Assembly (NCBI GenBank): GCA_905221605.1 | Contig: CAJNDS010002098.1 | Location: 124,001 to 188,000 of the forward strand | Length of the DNA: 64,000 bases | Source of the DNA: Symbiodinium natans | Taxonomy: Eukaryota > Sar > Dinophyceae > Suessiales > Symbiodiniaceae | Direction of reading: 5' to 3' | In this document: positions 11,381 to 24,000 of the stretch, piece after piece | Position numbering within the stretch: the first letter of the stretch is position 1 | How the letters are laid out: each line of letters starts with the position of its first letter | Translations under genes and position numbers: made by a program | The notes under the pieces: generated by a model | Database searches by the model: none | What the model saw: the letters and a program-made list of their open reading frames with translations, nothing else | Told to the model about the DNA's origin: nothing

Positions 11381-11431
11381 TGTGCGTGCGTGCGTGCGTG
11401 GGTGGGTGGGTGGGCGGGTGGGTGGGTGGGT
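11377..11431 (+). repeat. (GTGC)n/(GGTG)n microsatellite
   Basis: Runs of gtgcgtgcgtgcgtg followed by ggtgggtgggtgg are directly visible. Confidence 0.9.
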
Positions 11432-11529
11432 GTACGTGTGTGGCAAGCGATGAACACCAAATATCAAGCTGGACCGCAAAGCCCCAAACTTCTCTTCTTC
11501 AAGACTTTGCTGCACCAAGGACGACTACT

Positions 11530-11580
11530 GCTACTATTTCTGCTGCTGCTGCTGCTACTACTACTGCTACTGCTATTGCT
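11530..11580 (+). repeat. (CTG/CTA)n trinucleotide repeat
   Basis: Runs of ctgctgctgctgctactactactgctactgc are directly visible in the sequence. Confidence 0.85.
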
Positions 11581-12399
11581 AGCCCGTAAACCGCACACCC
11601 TTTTGGCTGCAAATGGGCGTTTTGCCTAAGCGGCGCCTGCATGGTACAGTACTGCTTGACTTTAGGAACATGTCTTCGCCCGCACAAGTTTTGCACGACC
11701 GATACCATCTGCTACCGCTGTCGCGAATGCTTCTCTACTACTTCTACTCCTGCATGGGCCCCACAAGCGGCTACAAGTCACAAACCCTCCGAACATGCTG
11801 CAGCCCAATCTGTGCCTAAGTTTCCCAACGTGCTGGGACTGAAGCGTTCCAGCCTTGTAATCCCGAACAAGATCCCAACAAAAACCTGCAAAACCCTTCA
11901 ACCCCAAACCTTCAACCACGGGTGTGGGACAGGTCCTCTAGCGCTTCGACGAGATCTTCTTGGCCCGCCGGTGCGACCGGCTCCTCTTCAGCTGCCAGCG
12001 GCACGAAAGGTCTCCTTGCGGGGTGAGCTGACATGGGCTTGAGAATCATCTTGAGGATTCTTGAGGGCTTTGCTTGAACGTGCAAGTCTTTAGCATCAAG
12101 ATGCTTGCAACTGGGGCGGTTGCTCTGGGCTCTGCTAGGGTTGGCTCTGAGAAGCTGGAATTGGGGCTGCTGCCCTCGCTGGGCGTAGCTTCACTCTGAA
12201 GCCATGAATGAAGCAACAGGGTCCCCGAGTAGCGACATCCTTAAAGGAGGAGATCGACGTGACTGAACAAGAGCCAACCCTAAACCCTAAACCCTCAAAT
12301 GTAAGGCTGTCCTTGCAGTCTTGGCTCGCGCCGGCACCGACGCCGCCAAGGCCTCACATCGCCCGAATCAGGACCAAGCTTAGCAATGCATGCCAGGGC

Positions 12400-12452
12400 A
12401 TATATATATATATATATGTATATGTATGGTACCCCCTATCTATCTATCCATC

Positions 12453-12484
<32 letters not shown>

Positions 12485-12485
12485 C
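12400..12485 (+). repeat. (TA)n, TATC and (GA)n microsatellite cluster
   Basis: tatatatatatatatgtatatg, then ctatctatctatccatc, then tatatatatatagagagagagagagaga are directly visible. A CCCTAAA tract lies nearby at 12,275-12,297. Confidence 0.9.
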
Positions 12486-12969
12486 CGCATTGGGAAAATG
12501 TCAAGGAGGCGCACGAGCCTAAGTCTCAGCTTTTGTCAGGTGAGTGCTGTTTCGTTCGCTTAAACTGATGAAGCGAAGCAGAAAATCAACCAGGCTCTTG
12601 TTGATGAGGTCGGTCATCCGCTTGCCCCTGTCAAGCCACTTTTTCCAGAAGACTCGCCGGCTTACCAGCTGTGGCCTTCGCCATGGCTGCCGCTCTTGGT
12701 GCTTAAGCTCCTTTGCTCGATGATGCCTTTGCTTGGTCCGCTATCTTCTTGAAGTGCGGCTCGGCTCTTGGCTGCAGGGGATGGGAAGATGCCGACAGAG
12801 GCCGACGAGACCGGTTCTGGTCCTGAACTTCTTGAAGACGATGGAGATCAAGTGCCGGGGCTCAGAAAGCGCGCTCCGGAGGACATGCTACACCTCTGCC
12901 CGGCTTTTGACTCATAAACCACCCCAAAAGCTGGGTGGGGCGCGGAGACATGCGGTTCCAGGCTGACCT

Positions 12970-13150
12970 CAGTTTCCGCTCAATATGAGCTGCCCAAACT
13001 GCTTCGTTATCTTCGCTGTTGCCCTTCGTCACTCTACGAAACCATGCTGGGAGACCTGAGTCAAATTCACTGTCTAGTCTTGCAAGAGACAGTTGGCGAA
13101 TGGACTGGGAGGTGTAGGTCCCGAAGGCTGATTGAGGGGCCATGACTTTG
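12970..13150 (-). CDS. candidate exon region, unidentified
   Basis: A minus-strand frame stays open for about 60 coding-like residues, including QSAFGTYTSQSIRQLSLARL and DSGLPAWFRRVTKGNSEDNE. No recognisable family, and splice borders could not be fixed. Confidence 0.3.
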
Positions 13151-14901
13151 GGGCTTCGGGTTTCACACCTCGTGGTCACTCCCTTCGGTCTCTTTTCATG
13201 AACTGAAATAAAAGAGGGATCCTTGCCCCATACTTCTGCCACCAGCAGGCCGCCTAAGGTGCCTCCAAGAACGTCATGGCTACTTCGTATTTCTGGGCGT
13301 TCCTGGGCTCTAGAACGAAGGTTCTGCAACGAAGCATTGTGAACAACGGTACAGACAAGCCTACTCGTGATGAACCCGCGAAGCTTCGGCCCGGAATCCG
13401 GACTCTAGCAGCATTCCCTTTTTCTCTCATCTCCCCCTTAACCGCCCCCCCCATGGTATCCCCCTTTCTACCCCTCCCCCCGCCCGCCCCGAAGTAGCGT
13501 TGGTCCGGGCCCATCGTGGGTTTAGGGGTTGGGGGCCGGGGGGAGGTCGAGAATCTACCGCTGTTCTTTCCGTCTCCCGAGCTTCGCGCGGCATCGTCGA
13601 AGTCATCTCCGGCCTCTACTGTGAGGCCTGAAACCATAAAGGTCGGACTCGGACTGTCATGGGAACGACAAGCTAGAACTATTCTTGGCTGGGCGGGGCA
13701 TTTCTTCATTCTCTATCACCCCTGCTGGCTGAGAGCAAAAGGTGTGGGGAGGAAGACGCTGGGAGGCGTCGGGGAAGAAGCTGATGATCAAAGTGAGCAA
13801 TGTTTAGGTGTGACAAAGAAACGTCACAGCCACTAGACATACGTAGTGCCGAAAGCTAGCTAGCATGTGAGGGTTCTGTGTACTAAAACTCAGACACCAA
13901 AAGCCCACAAACCTCCCAAAAAAACCCTTCCTCTTGTCTCAAACCCCGAAGAATGCTGCAACTGCACTGTGGGAGCAGGGTCCCTCATCCGCCTCGAAAA
14001 AACTCAGAGCCTCCCAGACTTACCGTGGTGAGCTTGGATCCGGACTTCCGAGCACGAGGCATGCGAAGCCTCATTGCTTCGTAGGCTTGTGTGCAGAGTG
14101 CCCCTTTGCCAATGCCTGATTCGGGTGAAGCCTCTCCCAACCCAACGCCGCCAGTGGAACAGGAATGCTTGCAAGGAAGCATGAACTTGAAGAGAACAGG
14201 TGCAAGCACGCAAAGGGTGAGCTAAGGAGGGTTGAAAGATCTATGAAAGCTGGGCAAAGCTTTGCAGAAGGCAGAGAGCTCGAAGTATGCCCTTCAAAGG
14301 CTTCGAGTGCGTCCCACATGGAGGCTTCCGATAATAGGGGTACCCTTGTTATGGGTTCTCTTTACAGGGGAGTCTACCATTTTTCTTAGGTAAAAAGTTG
14401 TACCGCAATTGTATTTATTTAGTTGTCAGCTGCATGGATGAAGGCATAGGGACTGTCGAACTGGGCAAGGGGCAGATCCGCAGAAGACGGAAGTTCGACT
14501 GGGCAGCAGTGGCAGCAGCCATCCCAGCATGTGGAGGGGCAGAAGGCCGTTGAGCTCTAAATTGCCCTCCACAAGATTTCGAACTGCTACCTGGGCTGGC
14601 TGTAGATGAAGTATCCTGGCCCCTCGCAAGAGCGGCAACTGCTATGCACCCTGGCTCCCCAGAATGAAAGGGGGAAAGGGCTTCTAGGTCGGGGGTTCGG
14701 CAGGAAGGGTCTGTGCGCTCTGCTCTGCCCTGCCTACGGCCCCTTGGCCCGCTTCATTGCTGCGGAGGCGCCGCGGTCCCTAGCGGTGTCAACTTCGAGC
14801 ACCCAAGGTGTCATTTCCCATGTGTGTAGATCCTAAAAGACGAGCCCCAAACCAGAGACGCTGCAAACTTAACCCGAAACCCTCCGCCATCATACGGCAA
14901 C

Positions 14902-15024
14902 CTGGGAAAACCCTCACACAATTCGTCTATTCGGGATGTCTCGGACCAAGTGTATGACCCCAACTGCCAGAACCCTGCATAATTGCCCTCGAGCTTCTGC
15001 GCAAAAGCCCTACAGTCTTCAGAA
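14902..15024 (-). CDS. candidate internal exon abutting a MITE
   Basis: Minus strand. The acceptor ...ctatattag|GTG is formed by the end of the repeat at 15,025-15,115; the donor is CCCAG|GTTGCC. It encodes VHESSEDCRAFAQKLEGNYA then GFWQLGSYTWSETSRIDELC. Soluble and family unknown. Codon use looks coding. Confidence 0.4.
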
Positions 15025-15115
15025 CTCTCGTGCACCTAATATAGGGGCCTTTCATGTTAGTATAGAATATTTATAAAGGGACCATAAGGGAATACTAGTA
15101 ATTATTCCGACCCGA
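15025..15115 (-). mobile_element. MITE-like element (TAATATAGGGGCC family)
   Basis: ctaatataggggcc at one end and a ggaat/attcc-rich other end (ccgaccc near 15,106-15,112). It shares its terminal word with 29,914-29,991 and the ggggtcggaata word with 53,929-53,990. Its left terminus supplies the AG of the neighbouring exon acceptor on the minus strand. Confidence 0.5.
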
Positions 15116-17957
15116 ATGGTACACTCCAATCTCTGAGCCCTCCCAGCAGCAACCAAAGACCCTGCGGCGCTTCTTGCCAGCATGGATCTCATGGATCTGC
15201 TAGGCTGAGTTTATTCGAGCCCTTGGTTCACTGGCTGGCTCAGGTCTCAAGTTTCTGGACGTCGTGGCAATAAAGACCCCTTTTTTGGGGGGGAATCTCG
15301 TGGAAGACACCTACTTTGGCTGAATATATACTCGGTGTCCTGCATAATGTTGAAGCTTCGGCACTTCCCCAAGTGCCAGCACAAGGGCGAAGCTGGGACT
15401 TCTGCTGGGGGGGGAGACATGGGAAAAGCGCGGTTTGAGCTCTTGTGCCGTTCCTACAGGGCTCCCAAGTTTAGGGAAGCTACAGGTTGCCAGCAACATG
15501 GGCGCGGGGGTCTTGTATCTGGCCTCATCTAGAGAGCTGCACCAGATTTCCAAATCCTACCAGAGTAGAGCAAAACATAGCCTTCTACACTTGCACATGC
15601 TGGCAGCGTTTTTTGCTCAAGAATTGTCTGGAATGCTATGCACCCAGGCGTCCCCCAGCCAGAGAACTTTCGAGCTTCAAGGACCCACACGATCGGTCAC
15701 CCATGAAGAGTGAAGTATCGGCAAGCGGCGAGTGCAAGTGGTGCTCTTCACCCGCATCGATTATTTTGGAGCAAGAAAAAATGGACTACTGTTGGTAGCG
15801 AAACGCAAGGTGCTTTACTGCAATCACTAAACCCAACTCACATCCGTGAAAAGTCCAACTTGCAGGCCGATCGGTGTCGCAATTTGATCGAGGCAGGCGT
15901 GGGATGAGTGAACACCGGATCTCATCGCCTTCCGGCCCAGATGCAGTTGTACACATTTTACACTCATGCCCATGTCCCCCATGTCTTTACACCATGTTGA
16001 ACCCAAAACCGGCCACCAACCAGGCCTTGCAACTTGGCAATTTCTGAAGGCTTTTCCCCCCAGGCCAATGTGTTTGATGCACTCATGTTTTAAAGATTTT
16101 CAGGATTGGTTGGTTTGGCAAGGAATGCTGCACGCCGGGCCTCTAAAAGAAAGCTTCTAGCATTGCTCCTCCAAACGCGTCTAGTCCCCAAACAAGCGAT
16201 ACCGACCGGAGACCTCAACCCCGCGTTCCACAAAAAAAAGGCGACGTCACATGACACGACCACAACCCTCGTCCAAACTAAGTTGCCAGCAGCAACACAA
16301 AGCAGGGATGGGCACGTGGAGCCACAGCAACGTGCGAAAAATTAGGCACGACAGCCTTCTCGAAACTGGTGCCAACGAGGGCGAACCGGACGACTCCCAG
16401 GTTCCCAAAAGGGACCAGGCTGTTGAGGATGCCGAAGGCCAAGGATGCCCACGATCACGGCAGGGGGTTCAGTTCATCAGCACGTCCGGTGGATTCCGGC
16501 GGCACGGAAAGTGGTAGCCAAAGCATCGAAACAGCATGTTCAACCTGTGACCGCACAAGATCCGAGCGTAAGTAAGCTCAAGTGCAGGCAGGGCTTTGGG
16601 CGCAGTACTCACCAGAAAGGCTGCATGGCGCACATCCCTTGATGCGGTGCTTGCGGTGGTGTTCTTCGTGCCACTGGTAGGATGCGGGGAAATCTTACCA
16701 CAAGTGCCCTTGTTTGGCTGCCTAGCTTTAGAAAACAACTTGAGATGTAGCTGCTACAAAGAGGAAAGTCCTTCTTAGGTCGGATGAGCTCACTGAGCTC
16801 ACATCCATGAAGCATCCTTGGGGTTCCCACGCCTGCCTACAAATTGCATGAGTCAGCGCCCCGCAAAGTCTGACTTCAGTCATGGGCATTCATCAAACTG
16901 ATCAAGCTGAGGTCTGTTCATGGTACAGGCCGTCATACATGTTAAACCTTCTGTGCAAGTGTTCGTGAGAGGCCTCGTTAATATCACCTTGTTGGGTCCA
17001 GGTGGGTCCAGTTATCTACCGAGACCACTTAGACTTACACATGTGAGTCCACCAACAGAAGGACTTGAAGGACTGAACAGATCTGAACCGCAGATTCAGG
17101 TCTCCCCCCCCTGAGTCGACAGACCGCAAGTGCTGATCAGCAGCCCTATGGACTGGCTCACAGGTCTTTGGAAACTGCTTTTCTGTGCTGCAGCTTTGCA
17201 AGTGACTTTTTCTTGCGCCTGGCTGACAGTAGACCCCCTGAAATCACAGGCTCATGAGCATCATCCTCGGGTCTAAGTCAAGCTACGACGCAACCTACAC
17301 GGATAGCGCTACTTAAGTCCTACCTGTGCAGGCGCTGTGTAAGAAAAGGGCCCTGCATCTCCTAAGGTCCCAAACTGCACTGTTAGACGGTTAGGGCTTT
17401 GATCTTGGACAGCGCAGTTGCAAGTCCCAAACCTTCCAAACTCTGCCTCAAAACCTCAGCTCAACGAGGTTGCCGTCTCAGTCGTCCCAGTTCTGTAACG
17501 CATTCGAGGAGGTGCAGGTCTCAGGCGATTACCTGCGCAGTCCGGAACTACCCGAATAGTTACATGGGCCCCCCGTTTTAAGGGCCCATGCCATGTAGCT
17601 ACCCCTAAGAAAGGGCCAAAGCCCAAGGCCCCACGATCTGACCTCAGCCGCATGGGCGCTGCCAGATTTGGGGTGAAATTTACAGTAGGGTTTAGGGTTA
17701 GGGTGGGCTTAGGGGCTAAGCTTTGTGCCTTAAGAGGTTTGCGGTCTGAGGTTCAGGGTTCGTTAAGCCTAATTGATAGCAAGGGAATGGGAATCGTGTT
17801 CCTCAAGGACGTTCTTGGTTACCTGACTAAGACGCCTCCTCAAACCCAAAAGTCGAGAGCTGCTCGTCTCTGTGTCTCTGTGTCTCCGTGTCTCTGCGTG
17901 TCTGTGTGTCTCTGTGTCTGCGTGTCGGTGTCTCTGTGTGTCTGTGTGTCTGTGTGC
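15116..17957. other. spacer with weak exon candidates only
   Basis: A minus-strand membrane-like frame near 16,340-16,450 (AFGILNSLVPFGNLGVVRFA) is possible, but the plus strand is equally open. A short inverted repeat (tagttacatgggcccccc / gggcccatgccatgtagcta) lies at about 17,557-17,600. A TTTAGGG word cluster is at 17,684-17,702. No gene is called. Confidence 0.4.
17871..17957 (+). repeat. (GTCTCT/GTGTCT)n microsatellite just 3' of the E1 gene
   Basis: Alternating gtctctgtgtct words fill this stretch, immediately downstream (minus strand) of the E1 stop codon at 17,958-17,960. Confidence 0.85.
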
Positions 17958-18071
17958 TTACCTTGCAGGGCTTAGGAATGTCCATCGTTGGCAGAGTACG
18001 CCGGGCCTGAACTGGAACTTGACAGTGGGGATCACGACGTCGACGCCATCGTCCAAATCCGATGCCGACAC
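17958..18071 (-). CDS. UBA1: E1 exon 27, C-terminal
   Basis: [20 protein letters not shown] then [10 protein letters not shown]..., corresponding to the acidic-DV-x-VP-x-V-x-Y tail of E1. Ends at TAA 17,958-17,960; a GTAAGC donor overlaps the stop (AAG|GTAAGC), so a further 3' exon is possible. Confidence 0.82.
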   Translation of the reverse strand: MSASDLDDGVDVVIPTVKFQFRPGVLCQRWTFLSPAR

Positions 18072-21000
18072 CTCGTGCGGAAAAGGGGGCGGTTATGGTC
18101 TCATTGCTTGACGTCGGAATGTGGGATGTTGGGGCTTATAGGGCTTAGGGTATCTGACTTCGGGGGTTCGACTTCGGGTTGTTGGGGAAAGGAGAGGGCA
18201 TGGTCGCCAAAGACCTTCGCAGGGGCATTGCACCGGCATTAGGTCAGGCAACTGCACCAGCAAACATCGCTGCGGCCTGTGATTCACTGTTAAAGCTCCA
18301 CTAAAAGCCAGTCTGTCGTCGGGCGTTTTCTTGATTCACCTCGAAAGTAATGCATGCTGTTCCCTGAAGAATTAAGCCTTCTAGAATTACCGCTCTGTGT
18401 GCGGGCTTCCGGAGCTGTCCTGACACCGCCCTGTCAGCCTCAGCCTCAAACCCTCAGCAACCGTACGCCATTGGCATTCCTGAACTAAGTATGATCCCAA
18501 AGCCCTCGATCCAGTACTCTGCACTCTCAAACTTCACTCTGAAGATAGACAACATCTTGCCCAGGCTCAGCTTCGTAAGGATGATTGTATTTGATTTTGA
18601 GGGCTTGCCATTGGCCAGGCTACACTTTAAGTTTGGGGGTTGCAGCTCCTTCGGATCCCTGAGCCTGAGAAGCCATACATCTTACCTTCAACCCCCATAA
18701 TGAGCTAAAGCGAGTGTGCCTCCAGGGTCAGGTAGGTCTTCTTTGGCGACAGCGTCTGTTTGGTGATCGTCTCCCAAAGCGTCGTAATCTCAGGAGGCCA
18801 GACTTGAAGGCTCTTTGCGAGCTTAAAACGCGTTGGAACTGTGGCAGTTGCAGCTCCAGGGATGAGAGCACTTTACCAGCCCGAAGGCTTCGAATGAGGT
18901 CATCTCCCGAAACCCTCAACCCTAAACCCTGAAGCCTCAACCCCAGACCCGAAACCCTAAACCCTAAACCTCTGCATGCATCGAGATGAGCATCTTTCAT
19001 TGGAGCAGCTTTCACTGCTTAGGTTTGAGAAACGTGCGAGAGCCCGTCTCTGATTCGAAGCATGTTTCACGGGCACGACCCTTCTTAGTCATAAAGTTCT
19101 ATGCCCTGTAGGAAAGCTCCACTGGCTGGAAGCACGGTGCAGAAAGTGAAGGGAATGATGGCTCAATGGGCATCGCAGGGATCCCGTTTCTGGATATGGG
19201 AGAAGATGCCGTCAGTGACGTGAATGTGCCTCTTGAAGACTATTGTTTTGTGTAGCGCCGGAAGCGCTTGAAACCCTGCCGAGCCTTCTCCTGCAGGCGC
19301 TTCCTATGCGCGGGAATGTACCTCGCGACCACTCAAGCTTCTGGGGGTGCACGACCTAAGCTCTCCGTTTGCTCAGGACTGGGCGGATACTGCCCAAATC
19401 GAAAAAAAAAAGAACGTCGACAAGTCCGGTTTCGGTAGGAACCTTCTTGTGTCTGGGTTTGCCTGACCAACAAAAGTGGCTGTTTTCTTATTGGCAGCCG
19501 AGGATCCTCCATCATGCATCCGCGCAAAACCGTCTTTCTATGTATCTTTGCTTGTTGGCGACTTGCCACGTCTGAGTCTGGGTTGGACTACATGCGCTTG
19601 CTTGCGTTAGTGCTGTGCCTGAGGATCATCCAACTTACCGTCCTTGTTCTTTTGATTGGCGCGCTAGGCCTACCCATGGCCGATCTTCCATCCGGCTTTA
19701 CCCGTTTGGTCAGATTGCGTGCTTGTTGGTTTGCTCTCCTGGGCTTTGGGGCGTAGGGTTTCAGGGATCAGGGTCTCAACCTTCAAAACAGTGTCGCAGC
19801 GCACGAATTGTACAAGCACGCATTGCCCGAAGACATGATCATGACCTCGATGCTGACCTGCAAAGTCTGGACAAGAGGCTCAGAGCTTTCAGCTTTGAGA
19901 TTCAAGAGGAGCACGGTTCGAGTGCTTCAGTGGAGGCATGGCAAGACACCACCTGGAGATGAGCAAAGCAGGCTCTACACCCTGAGCTGTGGCTGCAGCT
20001 ACGTGTTAGGTTGGCTCCCCCGGTTCCTAGTAGGAATTGGGGGAATTGGGCACCCTACATAACATTCCCTCATTCCCTACTAAGAACCAGCAAGGGCAAG
20101 GAGACATCCGCGTCGCGGTGCCTCTGCGGTCAGCCAGTCGAGGAACTGCTTCCTTGCATAGGGGGGGGGGGGGGGCGGGGGGGGGGGGGGGGGGGGGGGG
20201 GCGGGGGCGGGGGGGGTGGAAAAGGCAGTTGGGATGTTCCCGCTTGTTACGAACATTTACGAACAGCTCCTAATAGGGATTGCATTGGGGGGTACTACAA
20301 TCCCGATTAAGGAGCTGTTCGTATCAGGGGGAACATCCCAGGTCTTTTCATGCTTAAGGATGCTTCAAGGATTACAAGGTTCCGGTTGCGGAGGGTTGAA
20401 GGCACCTTGAAGGCTCACAGCCTTGCAAGCTGCCGCCGGTTCGGTTTGTGAGACTCTAGAGTCTTGGGAAGGGTTTCGGAACTGGTCCGGCAGGATCTGG
20501 GTGCAAGTTGGCCCGGTTGTTGCAACCTTTCATGCGGCAGACCTAAGCCCCCACATATTGCTATCCCTTCTCATGAATCTAATTTCCTTTCTCGCCGTCT
20601 GCACTGCCCTTCCAGCTTTGAGCTTGTACTCTGGAGAAGTGCTATCGAAGTCCCGCGTGCAACGGTTTGAGATCTGACTGCCGGGCGCAGTAGCAGCCGA
20701 GTGTCAGCGTCACGTCCCCCAACTTGCAGTCTACCTGCACGCAGAATATGAAGATCCATCTTCGTGGTCAGCAACGCCTTGATCAAACCTATCTTTCTAG
20801 CCCAAACAGGCCGACTAGCCTTCGCGAATTCCATCAATGATGACTCCTTGCTTTACAGGGCCGTTGTTGAAATCGATTGTGGTCCTTCCTGCTGCCCTTT
20901 AGAGCAATTTCAGGGTGGTTCCTGCTGGAGGGAGTGCAGGAGTACGGAAGATGTAACGTTCGAAGCTGTTTCGGGGATGTCAGGTGGAGGCGCGGGCCTT

Positions 21001-24000
21001 GGACTTTGTGAAACTTCTGAGAGCGAAGCCTGTTCACGTTGTCCACATTCTGCTTACTTATCACGGGTAACGTAGCGAGTAAATGCACTGTAAGGCTCGT
21101 AGTGTTCATGCTGCTTCGTCGAGTTCGGGCTGAGCACTCGTTGGCTGAAGAACCGCCACAGAGTCCAGCCCGACCAAGCCTTGTCCCACGTGGTGAAGCC
21201 TTCTGGTCTTGCTTTGACCTGACTTTTTGACAAGGGTTTCTCATTCTCCGCCTTGAATCCTAAAGGTGAAGGTTTGGGGCTTCTCAAGGGATGTAGGAAC
21301 AAGCCCTCAACACGAACCCATCCTAGACCTGGACCTAAACGAGCTACCATGTCAAGCCAACTCGCTAAAGGGGTCCTCGCCATTTTTGGGGGGCCAAGGT
21401 TGTGAGACAAGTGCGGAGCTGTCGGGCTTTGAGGTGGCTCTGCCAGCATCCAAGCTGGGCATGTCCTCCGACACCCTGCCATGACGGAGCTTGTTGATGC
21501 AAGCGTGTTCTAAGTTGTAAAGGCTACAGTAGTGCTTGTCCAATTCAACGATGAGAACAGCCGGAATCCGACTCTTAAGCCGTCAGCTCTACTCAGCGTG
21601 GCAAAGCAGCACGCTGGCTCATGGAACGGGATGGCGGACTGTAGCAAACAAACGATGCACCCAAGACTGACATGAACTGCGCAACACTTCCCGAGAATGG
21701 CAACCCAGGGCGGAAAAAAAAAAAAAAAACAAAACAAAAAACAACAAGCGCACAACTGTCCCCCGGGTCCACCCACCCTTACTTTGTGATGGAGACTCGA
21801 ACGAAACAACATAGGTTGCAGCACACCAGCTACAGGAAAAAACACAGGATCCTGGGAAGGCCCAGAGCTCTTGCTTTGGGATCCAGAAATCCCAAGCCTG
21901 AGAAAGGCGAACCTGAACCCTGGAACCTGTAAAGCCTCCACCCCCCCAACCCCAAAACGCTGTGATTGTGAGAGGGCGGACCACTATCTTGAGCTACAAC
22001 ACCGGCTCCAGAAGCTTCACCTCGAATCTCTCTCCCGAAGGCTTCTCACTTCTACCCTCGACCCTTTGGGCGCAGCGCCGGCCCCATCACTATTGGGTCA
22101 TGCTCCTTGCTCACTGTCTTCAGTGGCGGGAGAGGCTCGGACCTGCAGTTCAGCTGTGGAGGGTCTGGGAGTTCAAAGTCAGGTCCTTGGGGAGCTTCGG
22201 GCTGTGTACAGTATACCTAGGCAAAAGAGTAGCCTAGGAAAGACAAAGGGTGATAAGCCAGTCCAACATGGGCCAACGGGCTCACGGGCCCAGTGGCTGA
22301 CAGGCTCACCGACCCGTGTTTTTCTGGCTAATCAGGGCTTCAGCCTTCACCTCAAACACTTCCCAGCAATATTCGAAGATTATACACGCTGCAAACTAAA
22401 AAGTGCGGACTCATGCTGCCTAGGCTCGGCTTTGTGTAGGGCTCGAGCTAGGGTCCACTGTATGCTTCCACGAAGACTCAGAGCTGGGGTCGGGGGCTTT
22501 CTCCCTTTCTCCCCCTCCCTCTGCCTCTCCCCCGTTTGCCGCAACTTGGTCTGCACTTTGCTAGTCACCCCCTCTTGAACCCTTTGCGGAGATTGGCAAG
22601 GTCGATTACGGCGCTGTCCCGAGATGCGAGGTGGACGAGCGTGGGCGGCTGCAGCTACTGCTGCAAGCCTTCTCCACTCCACTCCACTCCTTTTAGATCG
22701 ACTTGATATTATCGAGGTGCATAGGTCGTGAGGATAGGTGCTCACAACAAGCATGTGCTGATTCTGTGTATGTACTCGTTTGAGCAACCATTGAGTCGTG
22801 ACACGTCGTCGTTTTCGGACCGAACTATCTCTTACGCAGACTGCCGAATCAGCCGAATCAAAATCGAAAATTGGGCAATGAGTCGAGCCAGTGTACATCA
22901 GTCCGCTAAAGCACAAACAGCCCTGTTGCGGACGCTCTTGGAGAGAATGACCAAACGCATCTGTGGAAAAAAAGGTGCATCAACATTTGTTCAACCCCCT
23001 CGGTGCACGCTGCACATCGGTGGAGTATGTGAGAGCTCAAACCCGATGTTTCAACACCCTAACCCTAAACCCATCTGAGTGTCTGTGTGCAGCAAGTCCT
23101 CAAGGAGATGCTTGCATTGTTTCACGAGTGCAAGAACCGGCCACAGTGCAGTTCCAGAATTTGGCGGATGTTTGCAGATGTGAGAGAACACCGGTGTTAC
23201 CATAAATTCTCGTCACTACCTCCTCCTTTTTTGATTGGCCAGCCTTTTCAGGAAGCCTGAACAACCTAGTTCAACTGAAGACCGCCCAAAGCCCAAACTG
23301 CAGGCAACGGCTACACGCCTTCATGCGTGCTCCCAACACATCCTCTCAAACCCTAAAAACACTGTTTGCCTAAGAGCCCGCCGTTTCTTAAACAAAAAAA
23401 CCAAGTGTAAAAGACAATAATCCCTTTATTACCCGTATGAGGAAGAATAATTTGAATTTTTTTTTGGGGGGGGAACTTCAGCAACTAGTAGTTAGTAGTA
23501 AACACTACCTGACCTGCGTAACAACGCAGACTCAGCTCATGGCAGCACCCAGAGAGGCAACGCCAGCGTCACAAAGGCATTCTTGAAGTCCTCCACCTCC
23601 GATTAGGGTGATTAGGGCTTAGGGCTTAGGAAGTGCCTTGACAATCTGGTGATTGGGCAGAAGCAGGAAACGACAGACACATTCATTAAACCAATCAAGC
23701 AATCAAAGTGTAAACATGTTGCCAATTGTAGTCCCCATTCTACCTCCCTCCATGCCGTCGCCATGTCGTTCAAGTTACGCTTGCTAGAAGACCCGCTTCA
23801 ATTAAGATCGAAACCTGTGCACCACTCCTTGGTAGCCCAGTAACCATATTCTGAAAAGGGTGCCCTTTTTGGGACGGCTACTCTATCAGGGAAGGGGCAA
23901 GAGGGTACCGCTGGGCTACCAGGACTCTATGGGCTGGGGTCCCGAGAGGCCAAGGCACCTTGCGGTTTCGCAGGGTGACGATCTTCAGGAGCTCGGCCTT

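Noticed and set aside
19140-19255. Plus-strand tail [15 protein letters not shown] resembling an E1 C-terminus
   Set aside because: Wrong strand, and the real E1 C-terminus is at 17,958-18,071 on the minus strand; treated as chance.
20735-20792. Assignment of this exon-like segment to the E1 ubiquitin-fold domain
   Set aside because: Its donor phase (1) does not fit exon 23, and exon 23 already accounts for the aligned region.
21871-22578. 235-residue plus-strand frame
   Set aside because: No recognisable domain, irregular codon use, lies in an E1 intron; kept out for lack of splice or start evidence.
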